A stretch of DNA of 64,000 nt from the NCBI RefSeq assembly GCF_000721495.1, contig NZ_JOHY01000043.1:10212-74211 (forward strand), written 5' to 3'. This DNA is from Streptomyces sp. NRRL F-5123. GTDB taxonomy: Bacteria > Actinomycetota > Actinomycetes > Streptomycetales > Streptomycetaceae. Of the stretch, positions 8,414 to 19,050 are shown one piece after another. Within the stretch, counting starts at the first letter, position 1. Each line of letters begins with the position of its first letter. A program made the translations under genes and the position numbers. The notes below the pieces were generated by a model, which saw only the letters and a program-made list of their open reading frames with translations, ran no database searches and was not told the origin of the DNA.

Positions 8414-10225
8414 TCAGGCGCGGAAGGCGCCGACCGCCGTGAGCCGCAGCGCGGTGTCGATGAGCGGCACATGGCTGAAGGCCTGCGGGAAGTTGCCGAC
8501 CTGGCGCTGGCGGCGCGGGTCCCACTCCTCGGCGAGCAGCCCCAGGTCGTTGCGCAGCGACAGCAGCTTCTCGAACAGCCGCCGCGCCTCCTCGACCCGG
8601 CCGATCATCGCGAGGTCGTCGGCGAGCCAGAAGGAGCAGGCGAGGAAGGCGCCCTCGTCGCCGGGCAGGCCGTCGAGGTTGTCGTCGCCGCTGGTGTCGG
8701 TGCTGGAGGTGGGGTAGCGCAGCACGAAGCCGTCCGAGGTGGACAGCTCGCGCTGGATCGCCTCGATCGTGCCGATGACCCGCTTGTCGTCCGGCGGCAG
8801 GAAGCCCATCTGCGGGATGAGCAGCAGCGAGGCGTCCAGCTCCTTGGAGCCGTAGGACTGCGTGAAGGTGTTGCGCTCCTTGTCGTACCCCTTCTCGCAC
8901 ACGTCGTAGTGGATCTCGTCGCGCAGGTCCTTGAGCCGCTCCAGCGGTCCGTCGACCTCGCCGGACTCGATGAGCTTGACCGTGCGGTCGACCGCGACCC
9001 AGGCCATGACCTTGGAGTGCACGAAGTGCCGGCGCGGGCCGCGCACCTCCCAGATGCCCTCGTCGGGCTCGTTCCAGTGCTTCTCCAGGTAGCGGATGAG
9101 CTTGAGCTGGAGCACGCTCGCGTAGTCGTTGCGGGCCAGGCCGGTCATGTGGCCCAGGTGCAGCGCCTCGGTGACCTCGCCGTAGACGTCCAGCTGGAGC
9201 TGGTGCGCGGCGCCGTTGCCGATCCGGACGGGGGTGGAGCCCTCGTAGCCCGGCAGCCAGTGCAGCTCGTTCTCGCCCAGCTCGCGCTCGCCCGCGATGC
9301 CGTACATGATCTGCAGGTTCTCCGGGTCACCGGCGACCGCCCGCAGCAGCCACTCGCGCCAGGCCTGCGCCTCCTCGCGGTAGCCGGTGCGCAGCAGCGA
9401 GGACAGGGTGATCGCGGCGTCCCGCAGCCAGGTGAAGCGGTAGTCCCAGTTGCGGACCCCGCCGATGTCCTCCGGCAGCGACGTCGTCGGGGCGGCCACG
9501 ATCCCGCCGGTGGGGCCGTACGTGAGTGCCTTGAGCGTGATGAGCGACCGGACCACCGCCTCGCGGTAGGGCCCGGTGTACGTACACTGCGCGACCCACT
9601 CGCGCCAGAAGTCCTCGGTCGCGGCGAGCGAGCCCTCCGGGTCCGGCAGCGCCGGCTGCGGCTTGTGGGAGGGCTCCCAGCTGACGGCGAAGGCGATGCG
9701 GTCGCCGGGGCCGACGGAGAACTCCGAGTACGTCGTCAGGTCCTTGCCGTACGTGTCGACCTCGGCGTCGTACCAGACCGAGTCGGGCCCGGCCACCGCC
9801 ACCGTGCGGTCGCCGACCTTGTGCACCCACGGCACCACCTGGCCGTACGCGAAGCGCATGCGCAGCGCCGAGGACATCGGGACGCGGCCGCTGACACCCT
9901 CCACGATCCGGATCACCTGGGGCGCGCCGTCGCGCGGCGGCATGAAGTCGATCACCCGGACCGTGCCGCGCGGGGTGTCCCACTCGGACTCCAGTACGAG
10001 TGAGTCGCCGCGGTAGCGGCGGCGTGTCGCCGGCGGCGGCGGGGTGCCGTGATGGGCGGGGCCCAACCGCCAGAAGCCGTGTTCGTCGGTGCCCAGCAGC
10101 CCGGCGAAGACGGCCGGAGAGTCGAAGCGCGGCAGGCACAGCCAGTCGACCGTGCCGTCGCGGCAGACCAGTGCGGCGGTCTGCATGTCTCCGATGAGTG
10201 CGTAATCCTCGATACGCCCGGCCAC
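8414..10225 (-). CDS. glycoside hydrolase family 15 protein (trehalase/glucoamylase-like)
   Basis: A 603-residue predicted cytoplasmic protein with no signal peptide. The N-terminal domain starts AGRIEDYALIGDMQTAALV and includes GTVDWLCLPRFDSPAVFAG, typical of the GH15 N-terminal beta domain. The (alpha/alpha)6 barrel shows GGVRNWDYRFTWLRDAA, GYEGSTPVRIGNGAA, EGIWEVRGPRRHFVHSK (candidate catalytic acid in GIWE) and EEWDPRRQRQVGNFPQAFSH (candidate base). Close relatives include actinobacterial trehalases, so trehalose or short alpha-glucans are plausible substrates. GTG 10225 is chosen because CTGGAG lies 8 bp upstream and the family starts here; the frame runs open to 10450 without support. 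Confidence 0.92.
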   Translation of the reverse strand: MAGRIEDYALIGDMQTAALVCRDGTVDWLCLPRFDSPAVFAGLLGTDEHGFWRLGPAHHGTPPPPATRRRYRGDSLVLESEWDTPRGTVRVIDFMPPRDGAPQVIRIVEGVSGRVPMSSALRMRFAYGQVVPWVHKVGDRTVAVAGPDSVWYDAEVDTYGKDLTTYSEFSVGPGDRIAFAVSWEPSHKPQPALPDPEGSLAATEDFWREWVAQCTYTGPYREAVVRSLITLKALTYGPTGGIVAAPTTSLPEDIGGVRNWDYRFTWLRDAAITLSSLLRTGYREEAQAWREWLLRAVAGDPENLQIMYGIAGERELGENELHWLPGYEGSTPVRIGNGAAHQLQLDVYGEVTEALHLGHMTGLARNDYASVLQLKLIRYLEKHWNEPDEGIWEVRGPRRHFVHSKVMAWVAVDRTVKLIESGEVDGPLERLKDLRDEIHYDVCEKGYDKERNTFTQSYGSKELDASLLLIPQMGFLPPDDKRVIGTIEAIQRELSTSDGFVLRYPTSSTDTSGDDNLDGLPGDEGAFLACSFWLADDLAMIGRVEEARRLFEKLLSLRNDLGLLAEEWDPRRQRQVGNFPQAFSHVPLIDTALRLTAVGAFRA

Positions 10226-10812
10226 GTGCTTCTCCAGTCGAAACGACACCGCCGCCCCACGGACGGGGGCGGTCTTGCGGTCTGGGGATATTCGACGAGC
10301 TCTTGATCCGGGAGCGGGCGGGATGATGCCGTGTGCCGGCCGGCTCGCACAGGTGCGTCCGTGCAGAATACGTCGTCGCGGGGTGCCGGTGTGCGTCTCC
10401 GTCGATCTTCTGTGGGCCGCACGGGTGCAGTAGGGGGCGCACTCCGGCATATGCGCAGGCGAACGGCCACATGGCCGGGGTGTGGCGGTTGTGTGGCCGA
10501 GGTGTGCCGGTGGTCCGGCCAGACCCCGGCGGTGGTCTGGCCGGGGGGCAACGGTGGTCCGGTGCGGTCGTATACGGTTCCGGCGCCGGCCGGGCGCCGC
10601 TCCGGTGGGGCAACGGTGACCCGCGCGGCGGCCGCTCCGGCGCCACGTCCGAGGGGCAACGGTGACCCGTCGGGGTGCCGTGCACCGTCGCTGCCCTGCA
10701 CCGCTGATACCCTGGTAGCCCGTGGGCCGGTGGGCTGAACCACTGAACCGCCCGACGGCGCTCCGCGAGCGAGCACCGTCCCGACCTCACCTCGCGACCA
10801 CGGGAGCCCCCT
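10226..10812. promoter_or_regulatory. 587-bp divergent intergenic region with repeats, GH15 / pyrG
   Basis: No credible gene. It holds a perfect 11-bp-arm inverted repeat at 10514-10543 (CCGGCCAGACC / GGTCTGGCCGG, 8-nt loop) and three copies of GGGGCAACGGTG at 10544, 10606 and 10652; the last two share the longer GGGGCAACGGTGACCCG. Promoters for both divergent genes must lie here, but no clear -35/-10 pair was identified. A TACCCT near 10710 is a possible -10 for pyrG. Confidence 0.5.
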
Positions 10813-12465
<1,653 letters not shown>

Positions 12466-12509
12466 CGCCGGTCCCCCCGCGTCACATCCCCCTTCCCGGA
12501 AGGCGCAGC

Positions 12510-13136
12510 ATGCTCAAGGACACCCCGGAGGAATGGCAGGTCACGGCCACCGCCACGCCCTTCACCGGTAAGAAGACCAGCGTCCGCAGCGACCAGGTCG
12601 TCATGCCGGACGGCAGCACGGCGACCCGCGACTACCAGGTCCACCCCGGTTCGGTGGCCGTCCTCGCCCTCGACGACGACAACCGGGTGCTGGTGCTGCG
12701 CCAGTACCGGCACCCGGTACGCCACCGCCTCTGGGAGATCCCGGCAGGCCTGCTCGACGTCCCCGGCGAGAACCCCCTCCACGCGGCGCAGCGCGAGCTG
12801 TACGAGGAGGCGCACGTCAAGGCGGAGGAGTGGCACGTGCTTGCCGACGTCTACACGACGCCGGGCGGCTGCGACGAGGCCGTGCGCATCTTCCTCGCCC
12901 GGGGCGTCTCCGAGGCGGAGGGTGACCGCTTCGCGGTCTCCGAGGAGGAGGCGGACATGGAGCTCGCCCGCGTCCCGCTGGAGGAGCTTCTCGCCGGCGT
13001 CCTCGCGGGGGACCTCCACAACAACTGCCTCGTGGTCGGCGTCCTCGCGGCGCAGGCCGCGCTGTCCGCTCCCGCGGGCCTGGCGGGACTGCGCCCCGCC
13101 GACGCCCCGTGGCCGGCCCGCCCCTTCGAGGCCTGA
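12510..13136 (+). CDS. NUDIX hydrolase, ADP-ribose pyrophosphatase-like
   Basis: A 208-residue protein that probably cleaves ADP-ribose or a related nucleoside diphosphate. The NUDIX box runs GLLDVPGENPL-AAQRELYEEA, with the REx2EE metal-binding core; the usual Gly after EE-x is His (EEAH). Preceded by RQYRHPVRHRLWEIPAG, the pattern of ADP-ribose pyrophosphatases. GGAAGG sits 7 bp before the ATG; the open frame extending to 11517 is antiphase to pyrG and is not used. Lies 44 bp after pyrG, so probably cotranscribed. Confidence 0.93.
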   Translation: MLKDTPEEWQVTATATPFTGKKTSVRSDQVVMPDGSTATRDYQVHPGSVAVLALDDDNRVLVLRQYRHPVRHRLWEIPAGLLDVPGENPLHAAQRELYEEAHVKAEEWHVLADVYTTPGGCDEAVRIFLARGVSEAEGDRFAVSEEEADMELARVPLEELLAGVLAGDLHNNCLVVGVLAAQAALSAPAGLAGLRPADAPWPARPFEA

Positions 13137-13262
13137 CCCTTCCGCGGGGCGCTGTTCCGCGGCCGCGGCCGCGCTGCGTTTTGCGCTGCCGCGCGGGCTG
13201 AGCGTTTTGCGCCGCCCGCGCCGGGCGAACGCTTCGGGCTGCGACCGCGCCGCGGGGCACCC

Positions 13263-13458
13263 CAGGGGGCGCGTGGGGGTACCTCCCAGGCGAAGCTCTG
13301 GGGGAGAACTGCGCGAGCAACCCGCCACCGGCCGGTGGTCCGGTACGAAACCGAACTGCCCCTTCGGGCCGGTGACGACCCGCGCCCCGGCGGGGGCTGG
13401 CCGCGCAGTTCTCCCCCAGAGCTCCGCCTGGGGGTACCCCCACGCGCCCCTGAAAACG
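13263..13458. repeat. large inverted repeat cluster B
   Basis: Second copy of the element at 6703-6921. Left arm 13263-13310 (GGGGGCGCGTGGGGGTACCT start, AGCTCTGGGGGAGAACTGCG end) pairs with right arm 13402-13455 (GCGCAGTTCTCCCCCAGAGC to CGCCCCTGAAAA). The spacer contains ACCGGCCGGTGGTCCGG. Located in the 671-bp gene-free gap between the NUDIX gene and the TPR/NTPase gene. Confidence 0.8.
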
Positions 13459-13470
13459 CTCACCCCCCAG

Positions 13471-13702
13471 CGCCGGGCGCAGCCCGAGTGGCTTGCCCGG
13501 CGCGGGGGGCAAGACGTGTGCCCCGCGGTGCCGGGCGCAGCCCGTAGCGTTCGCCCGGCGCGGCGGCGCAAGACGTGTGCCCTCAGCGCCGGGCGCAGCC
13601 CGAGTGGCTTGCCCGGCGCGTTGGCGCAGGTCGCTCACCCCGCGGCGCGGTCGCAGCCCGAGTGGCTTGCCCGGCGCGGCAGCGCAAATCGCTCAACCCA
13701 CG
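13471..13702. repeat. four-copy 58-bp tandem repeat
   Basis: Four imperfect copies of a 58-bp unit whose GCAG core falls at 13479, 13537, 13595 and 13653, exactly 58 bp apart. Each unit contains CCGGGCGCAGCCCG, then GCCCGGCGCG and, in most copies, GCGCAAG or similar. GCCGGGC and GCCCGGC within a unit can pair, so each unit could form a hairpin. The whole unit is conserved, so it is not a repeat/spacer (CRISPR) layout. Related inverted-orientation units are at about 13165-13255, left of cluster B. Confidence 0.75.
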
Positions 13703-13807
13703 CGGCGGGGGCGGGCTCTGCCGGGCAGAGGGAAGACCCTGACACGACGCCCCCGGCGTCAACTACGCTCACGCCAAAGCTCACCCGCAGGGTAAGGAGT
13801 GGCCAGC

Positions 13808-16327
13808 GTGGACGACGGCACCCTCCCGCGGGGGCGCGGGGACGCCCAGGTCAGCCTCCTCCCACCGCCCCCGGCCGAGTTCGTCGGGCGCAAGCGCGAA
13901 CTCGCGGAGCTCGTGGGGGAGATCGACCGCCCGGGACTGGGCGGCGAGCGCCCGGACGCGCCCCGCGTCCTGCTCGTCGCGGGCCGCCCCGGCACCGGCC
14001 GCACCGCACTCGCGCAGCGCCTCGCCGAGCAGGTCGCCGACCGCTACCCCGACGGGCAGTGGTTCGTACGGCTGACGGGCCCGGCGGGCGTGCCCGTGCC
14101 CGCGGAGCAGGCGGCCCGCGGGCTGCTGCGGGCGCTGGGCGCGGCCGAGGGCGCGGACCTGAGGGAGGCGACCGCGGGGCGGCGGCTGCTGCTCGTGCTG
14201 GACGACGTCGCCTCCGCGGACCAGCTCACCGCGCTGCTGCCGGCGAGCGTGGGGAGCCTGGTGGTGGCCACGTCGGGCGGGCCGCTGCCGGGGGTGCCCG
14301 ACGTGCGCCCGTGCACGCTGGGCGGGCTGGACACGCCCGCCGCGGTCGAGCTGCTGGCGCGGGCGATCGGTGAGACCCGGGTGACGTGCGACCCGCGCGG
14401 CGCGGAGTCGCTCGTCCACGTACTGGCCGGCCACCCCACGGCCCTGCGGCTGACGGCGGCCTGGCTGGCCGCCCGCCCCGGCGTGTCGGTCGCCGACGCG
14501 GCCCTGCGGCTGCGGGACATCCCGCCGACCCCGCCCGGCGCGGTGTCCACGGCAGCCGGTGCGGCCGAGCGGAGGGCAACTGTCGTGCCCGGGGCACAGG
14601 GCGCGGCTTCCGCGGCCGCGAGGGGCGCTGCAGGCAACCCCCGCGGTGCGGGCTCGTCACCCGCGCAGACCACACCCGGCCTTCCGCGCGGCGCGGCCGA
14701 GCCGGGGGCACCCGCCGTGCCAGGCGCGCGCGAGGCGGGCGCCTCACCAGCGCGGGGCGTGCTCGGCACCCCGCCCGGGGCGGAGGGGCGGGCAGCTCTC
14801 CCCGCCGGCAGCGGCGCCGCCACCGCGGTGGCGCCCGGGGAGCTCGTGCGGGCGTTCCGGATGGTGTACGAGGGGCTGCCGGGGGTCGCGGCGCGGATGC
14901 TGCGGCTGCTGGTGCTGGCACCGGCGGGGGTGGTGGACGCGCAGGGGGCGTCCGCGCTCGCCGGGTGTCCGGTGGAGGTCGCGCAGGGGACGCTGGAGGA
15001 CTTCGTACGCGGCGGGCTGCTCGCCGGCGGGGCGCAGCGGTACGCGGTGCCGGGGTGCCTGGAGGGGCTGCTCGGCGCGCTGCTGGCGGCGCGCGAGACG
15101 CCCGCGGACGTACGGCTGGCGCGGGCGCGGATGCTGGAGCGGACCGTACGGCTGCTGCTGTCGTGCCGGGCGGCGCTCGCGGGGGAGCCGCTGGACGAGG
15201 CGGTGCCCCGCGCGCAGCGCTTCGACTCGGCACCGGCGGCCGCCGGGTGGCTGGAGTCGCGGCTGCCGGCGCTGCTCGCGGCGGCGCGCTCGGCCGTGGC
15301 GGACGGCGAGCTGGACACGCTGGCGCGCCGTCTGGTCGCCGCGCTGGTACGGGCCCTCGCCGCCTTCCCGGGCGGCGACGCGATGGCCGCCGAGCGCTAC
15401 GAGCTGCACACCCTCGTGCTGGGCGTCGCCGAGCGGCGCGGGCTGCGCCGGGAGCAGGCCGCCGCGCTCATCAACCTCGGGGACCTGGAGGCCCGCGCGG
15501 GCCGTACCGACCGCGCGCTGGACCGCTACCGGATCGCCCTGGACGCCGCCCGTGCCGCCGACGACCGGCAGGCCGAGGGCCGGGTCCTGGAAGCGCTCGG
15601 CGGCACGTACCTGGAGCGGCGCGACCCGGGCCGCGCGCTGGACTGGTACGGCCGCGCCCTCTCGCTGCGCCAGGGCACCGGCGAGCAGGCCGACCAGGCG
15701 CGGCTGCGCGGCCGCATCGCCACCCTGCTGGCGCACGGCGGCCGCTTCGGGCCCGCGCTGCGCGAGTGGCGCAAGGCGGCGGGGCTGCACAAGCGGCTCG
15801 GCGACCTGACCGGCCAGGTTCGCGCGCTCGCGGAGGCGGCGCGGGTGCAGGAGGCCGCCGGGCGCCCGGAGGACGCGATGCGCAGCTGCCGGGACGCCCT
15901 CTACTGGGCCCGGCAGGCGGGCGACCGGCGCCTGGAGGCGGCGCTGCTGCTGCGGCTGGCGGACCTGCTGGACAGGCTGGGCGACCCGGAGGGAGCCCGG
16001 CTCCAGCGGGAGAGCGTGCAGCGGATGTCCGAGCGGGCCGCGGGGGCGGAGGCCGGACCGCCCGCCGCGCCGGGGCCCTCCGCCGCGCCCGGTCCGGAAG
16101 CCGCACCGGCCCCGGTCACCGCGCCCGGTCCGGGAGCCGCGCCGGGGCCCTCCGCCGCGCCCGGTCCGCGAGCCGCACCGGCCCCGGTCACCGCGCCCGG
16201 TCCGGGAGCCGCACCGGCACCGGTCACCGCGTCCGGCACCGGCACCGCGTCCGGCACGGGCCTCGGCACCGCGCCCTCGCCCGGCGCCTCCGACGTCCCC
16301 GGCGGCCGGGACGTCGCGCGGCCGTGA
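13808..16327 (+). CDS. NTPase with TPR repeats (STAND/regulator-like)
   Basis: About 839 residues. The N-terminal NTPase has a P-loop-like GRPGTGRTAL (Arg replaces the Walker A Lys) near residue 60 and LLLVLDDVASADQLTALLP as Walker B. A Pro/Ala-rich linker follows (about 255-340), then a winged-helix-like region, then TPR-type helices (LINLGDLEARAGRTDRALDR, ALGGTYLERRDPGRALDWYG) at about 560-720, and a tail of APGPGAAPAPV repeats. The AAGGAG at 13794-13799 fits GTG 13808 with 8-bp spacing, whereas GTG 13799 would overlap that site. Family members in Streptomyces are signalling ATPases of unknown target. No DNA-binding SARP domain was seen. Confidence 0.8.
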   Translation: MDDGTLPRGRGDAQVSLLPPPPAEFVGRKRELAELVGEIDRPGLGGERPDAPRVLLVAGRPGTGRTALAQRLAEQVADRYPDGQWFVRLTGPAGVPVPAEQAARGLLRALGAAEGADLREATAGRRLLLVLDDVASADQLTALLPASVGSLVVATSGGPLPGVPDVRPCTLGGLDTPAAVELLARAIGETRVTCDPRGAESLVHVLAGHPTALRLTAAWLAARPGVSVADAALRLRDIPPTPPGAVSTAAGAAERRATVVPGAQGAASAAARGAAGNPRGAGSSPAQTTPGLPRGAAEPGAPAVPGAREAGASPARGVLGTPPGAEGRAALPAGSGAATAVAPGELVRAFRMVYEGLPGVAARMLRLLVLAPAGVVDAQGASALAGCPVEVAQGTLEDFVRGGLLAGGAQRYAVPGCLEGLLGALLAARETPADVRLARARMLERTVRLLLSCRAALAGEPLDEAVPRAQRFDSAPAAAGWLESRLPALLAAARSAVADGELDTLARRLVAALVRALAAFPGGDAMAAERYELHTLVLGVAERRGLRREQAAALINLGDLEARAGRTDRALDRYRIALDAARAADDRQAEGRVLEALGGTYLERRDPGRALDWYGRALSLRQGTGEQADQARLRGRIATLLAHGGRFGPALREWRKAAGLHKRLGDLTGQVRALAEAARVQEAAGRPEDAMRSCRDALYWARQAGDRRLEAALLLRLADLLDRLGDPEGARLQRESVQRMSERAAGAEAGPPAAPGPSAAPGPEAAPAPVTAPGPGAAPGPSAAPGPRAAPAPVTAPGPGAAPAPVTASGTGTASGTGLGTAPSPGASDVPGGRDVARP

Positions 16328-16449
16328 TCCCGCCGCAACGCCGGGGTGACGGGCTCATGATGCGATGTGCCCGTCTCCGATCAGGTGCGGCCGGTCGCCA
16401 GCCTACGAAAATGCCAATACTGCTCAGAAAATGAACCACTTTGTAAGGC

Positions 16450-16477
16450 TGGACAGCAGCTACTCCTTCACTAGACT
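16450..16477 (+). promoter_or_regulatory. candidate promoter of ald
   Basis: TGGACA (16450-16455) and TAGACT (16472-16477) with a 16-bp spacer, close to the vegetative sigma consensus TTGACA / TAGAGT. It lies in the less GC-rich 16400-16480 stretch of the 266-bp gap before alanine dehydrogenase. Pattern match only. Confidence 0.45.
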
Positions 16478-16593
16478 GGGCCATGCCGCGCACAACGCGG
16501 TCAGGTCCGACGTGTCGTGCCAACCCGCACCATGTCAGGACAATCGCACCCAACCACCCCTGGGCAACCCTGAGCGCAAGGACCGTGATCGAC

Positions 16594-17709
16594 GTGAAGG
16601 TGGGCATCCCCCGCGAGGTCAAGAACAACGAGTTCCGCGTGGCCATCACCCCGGCCGGCGTGCACGAGCTGGTGCGAGGCGGGCACCGGGTCGTCGTCGA
16701 GGAGGGTGCGGGCGCGGGCTCGTCCATCCCCGACGAGGAATTCGCGGCGGCCGGCGCGGCCGTCCTCGGCACCGCCGACGAGGTGTGGGCCGAAGCCGAT
16801 CTGCTGCTCAAGGTGAAGGAGCCGGTCGCCGAGGAGTACCACCGGCTGCGCAAGGACCAGACGCTCTTCACCTACCTGCACCTCGCGGCCTCCCGGGCGT
16901 GCACGGACGCGCTGCTGGAGTCCGGCACCACCGCGATCGCGTACGAGACGGTCGAGACGCCGGACCGGCGGCTGCCGCTGCTCGCCCCGATGTCCGAGGT
17001 GGCGGGCCGGCTCGCCCCGCAGGTCGGCGCCTACCACCTGATGCGCTCGGCGGGCGGCCGCGGCGTGCTGCCCGGCGGAGTGCCCGGCGTGCAGTCCGGC
17101 CGCGCGGTCGTCATCGGCGCGGGCGTGTCCGGCTGGCACGCCACCACGATCGCGCTGGGCCTCGGCTTCCACGTCACGCTGCTCGACAAGGACGTGAACA
17201 AGCTGCGCGAGGCCGACAAGGTGTTCGGCAACCGCGTGCAGACCGTCGCGTCCAACGCGCTCGCGCTGGAACAGGCCGTGCTGGAGGCCGACCTGGTGGT
17301 CGGCGCCGTCCTCGTCCCGGGCGCCAAGGCGCCCAAGCTCGTCACCAACGAGCTGGTCTCGCGCATGAAGCAGGGCTCGGTCCTTGTCGACATCGCGATC
17401 GACCAGGGCGGCTGCTTCGAGGACTCGCGCCCCACCACGCACGCCGAGCCGACCTTCACCGTCCACGACTCGGTCTTCTACTGCGTCGCCAACATGCCCG
17501 GCGCGGTGCCCAACACCTCGACGTACGCGCTGACCAACGCCACGCTGCCGTACATCCTGGAGATCGCCGGCCGCGGCTGGCAGGAGGCGCTGCGCCGCGA
17601 CCCGGCGCTCGCGCTGGGCCTCAACACCCATGAGGGGCAGGTCGTTTACGGTCCGGTGGCCGACGCGCACGGACTCGATCCGGTCGAACTGCGCACGCTG
17701 CTGGGCTGA
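16594..17709 (+). CDS. ald: alanine dehydrogenase
   Basis: NAD-dependent interconversion of L-alanine and pyruvate plus ammonia. The product aligns along its length with the mycobacterial enzyme from memory: KVGIPREVKNNEFRVAITPA start, HLAASRACTDALL, MSEVAGRLAPQVGAYHLMR, Rossmann VIGAGVSGWHA, LVPGAKAPKLVTNELV, NMPGAVPNTSTYALTNATLP. GTG 16594 gives 371 residues, the usual length; GTG 16585 is the alternative and sits too close to AAGGA 16578-16582. The frame stays open to 16483. No Lrp/AdeR regulator is adjacent. A terminator hairpin follows at 17760. Confidence 0.95.
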   Translation: MKVGIPREVKNNEFRVAITPAGVHELVRGGHRVVVEEGAGAGSSIPDEEFAAAGAAVLGTADEVWAEADLLLKVKEPVAEEYHRLRKDQTLFTYLHLAASRACTDALLESGTTAIAYETVETPDRRLPLLAPMSEVAGRLAPQVGAYHLMRSAGGRGVLPGGVPGVQSGRAVVIGAGVSGWHATTIALGLGFHVTLLDKDVNKLREADKVFGNRVQTVASNALALEQAVLEADLVVGAVLVPGAKAPKLVTNELVSRMKQGSVLVDIAIDQGGCFEDSRPTTHAEPTFTVHDSVFYCVANMPGAVPNTSTYALTNATLPYILEIAGRGWQEALRRDPALALGLNTHEGQVVYGPVADAHGLDPVELRTLLG

Positions 17710-17759
17710 CGGGGCATCCGCCGGCACCGCGGACGTCCCGGAGCGCCAACTGTGCACCT

Positions 17760-17793
17760 ACGGCCGGGTCTTGCACGCGCGAGACCCGGCCGT
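17760..17793 (+). terminator. rho-independent-like hairpin after ald
   Basis: Perfect 12-bp arms ACGGCCGGGTCT / AGACCCGGCCGT with a 10-nt loop, 50 bp after the ald stop. There is no U-run, as usual in high-GC Actinobacteria. The 171 bp from here to the parA start is AT-richer and presumably carries its promoter. Confidence 0.7.
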
Positions 17794-17964
17794 TCGTGTC
17801 GTCACGCCCTTGACAGAGGGGTGTTCGGTTGCCGACACATCGTGCCGTGTCCGGCGGATTGTGTTGCTGTGAACCACCGACACGCCATAGAGTCGCGAAA
17901 CGTCGGCTGTAGTCACGCTGACCTGTTGAGAAGTTTCCTGGTCCCCAAGGAGGTAAGACGACTT

Positions 17965-19050
17965 GTGAATGAGTCGACATTTGCTCCCGGGAGTGGCCAA
18001 CCAGCAATGACCGTCGGCTCCGTCGCCGTGCACACCTTCGAGTCACGCCGAGCCGAACCCACCGACCCACAAAGCGCGTACGCCATGGGCCCTTACGACG
18101 ACAACGACGACCTGCAAGACGGTCAGTTCTACGACCCCGACGCCGAATACGAGCCCGACCCCGAGTACGCCGCGACGCTCGCGCCCGACGCCGCCCGCCA
18201 GCGCCGCGAGCGCGTCGGGCCGACCGGCCGGCCGCTGCCGTACTTCCCGATCCCCAACCCGCTCACCGACCACGGCCCGGCGAAGATCGTCGCGATGTGC
18301 AACCAGAAGGGCGGGGTCGGCAAGACCACCTCGACCATCAACCTGGGTGCCGCGCTCGCCGAGTACGGCCGCCGGGTGCTGCTCGTCGACTTCGACCCGC
18401 AGGGCGCGTTGTCCGTCGGCCTCGGGGTCAATCCGATGGAACTCGACATCACGGTCTACAACCTGCTGATGGAGCGCGGACTCGCGGCCGACGAGGTGCT
18501 GCTGAAGACCGCCGTGCCCGGCATGGACCTGCTGCCGAGCAACATCGACCTGTCGGCCGCCGAGGTGCAGCTGGTCAGCGAGGTCGCCCGCGAGTCGGCA
18601 CTGGCGCGCGCCCTCAAGCCGCTGCTGCCCGACTACGACTACATCGTGATCGACTGCCAGCCCTCGCTGGGCCTGCTCACGGTCAACGCGCTCACCGCGG
18701 CGCACTCCGTGATCGTGCCGCTGGAATGCGAGTTCTTCGCGCTGCGCGGTGTCGCGCTGCTCACCGAGACGATCGAGAAGGTCCGCGAGCGGCTCAACCC
18801 CGAGCTGGAGCTGGACGGCATCCTCGCCACCATGTACGACTCGCGGACCGTGCACAGCCGCGAGGTGCTCGCGCGCGTCGTCGAGGCTTTCGACGACCAC
18901 GTCTTCCACACCGTCATCGGCCGCACCGTGCGTTTCCCCGAGACCACCGTCGCGGGCGAGCCCATCACCACCTACGCCTCCAACTCCGTCGGCGCCGCCG
19001 CCTATCGCCAACTCGCCAGGGAGGTGCTCGCCCGGTGCCACGCCGAGTGA
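17965..19050 (+). CDS. ParA/Soj-family ATPase, chromosomal paralogue
   Basis: A 361-residue deviant-Walker ATPase. CNQKGGVGKTTSTINLGAAL lies at about residues 112-131, VLLVDFDPQGALSVGLG is motif A', and IVIDCQPSLGLLTVNAL is Walker B. A 100-residue acidic N-terminal extension (DPDAEYEPDPEYA) precedes the ATPase. GTG 17965 has AAGGAGG 10 bp upstream. The gene heads a run to scpA-scpB-rluB, so a role in chromosome organisation is likely. It is not the canonical parAB operon at the origin: no ParB and no parS-like sequence is present here. Confidence 0.92.
   Translation: MNESTFAPGSGQPAMTVGSVAVHTFESRRAEPTDPQSAYAMGPYDDNDDLQDGQFYDPDAEYEPDPEYAATLAPDAARQRRERVGPTGRPLPYFPIPNPLTDHGPAKIVAMCNQKGGVGKTTSTINLGAALAEYGRRVLLVDFDPQGALSVGLGVNPMELDITVYNLLMERGLAADEVLLKTAVPGMDLLPSNIDLSAAEVQLVSEVARESALARALKPLLPDYDYIVIDCQPSLGLLTVNALTAAHSVIVPLECEFFALRGVALLTETIEKVRERLNPELELDGILATMYDSRTVHSREVLARVVEAFDDHVFHTVIGRTVRFPETTVAGEPITTYASNSVGAAAYRQLAREVLARCHAE

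Noticed and set aside
13471..13702. CRISPR array from the 58-bp periodicity
   Set aside because: The entire unit is conserved with no variable spacers, and no cas genes are present.
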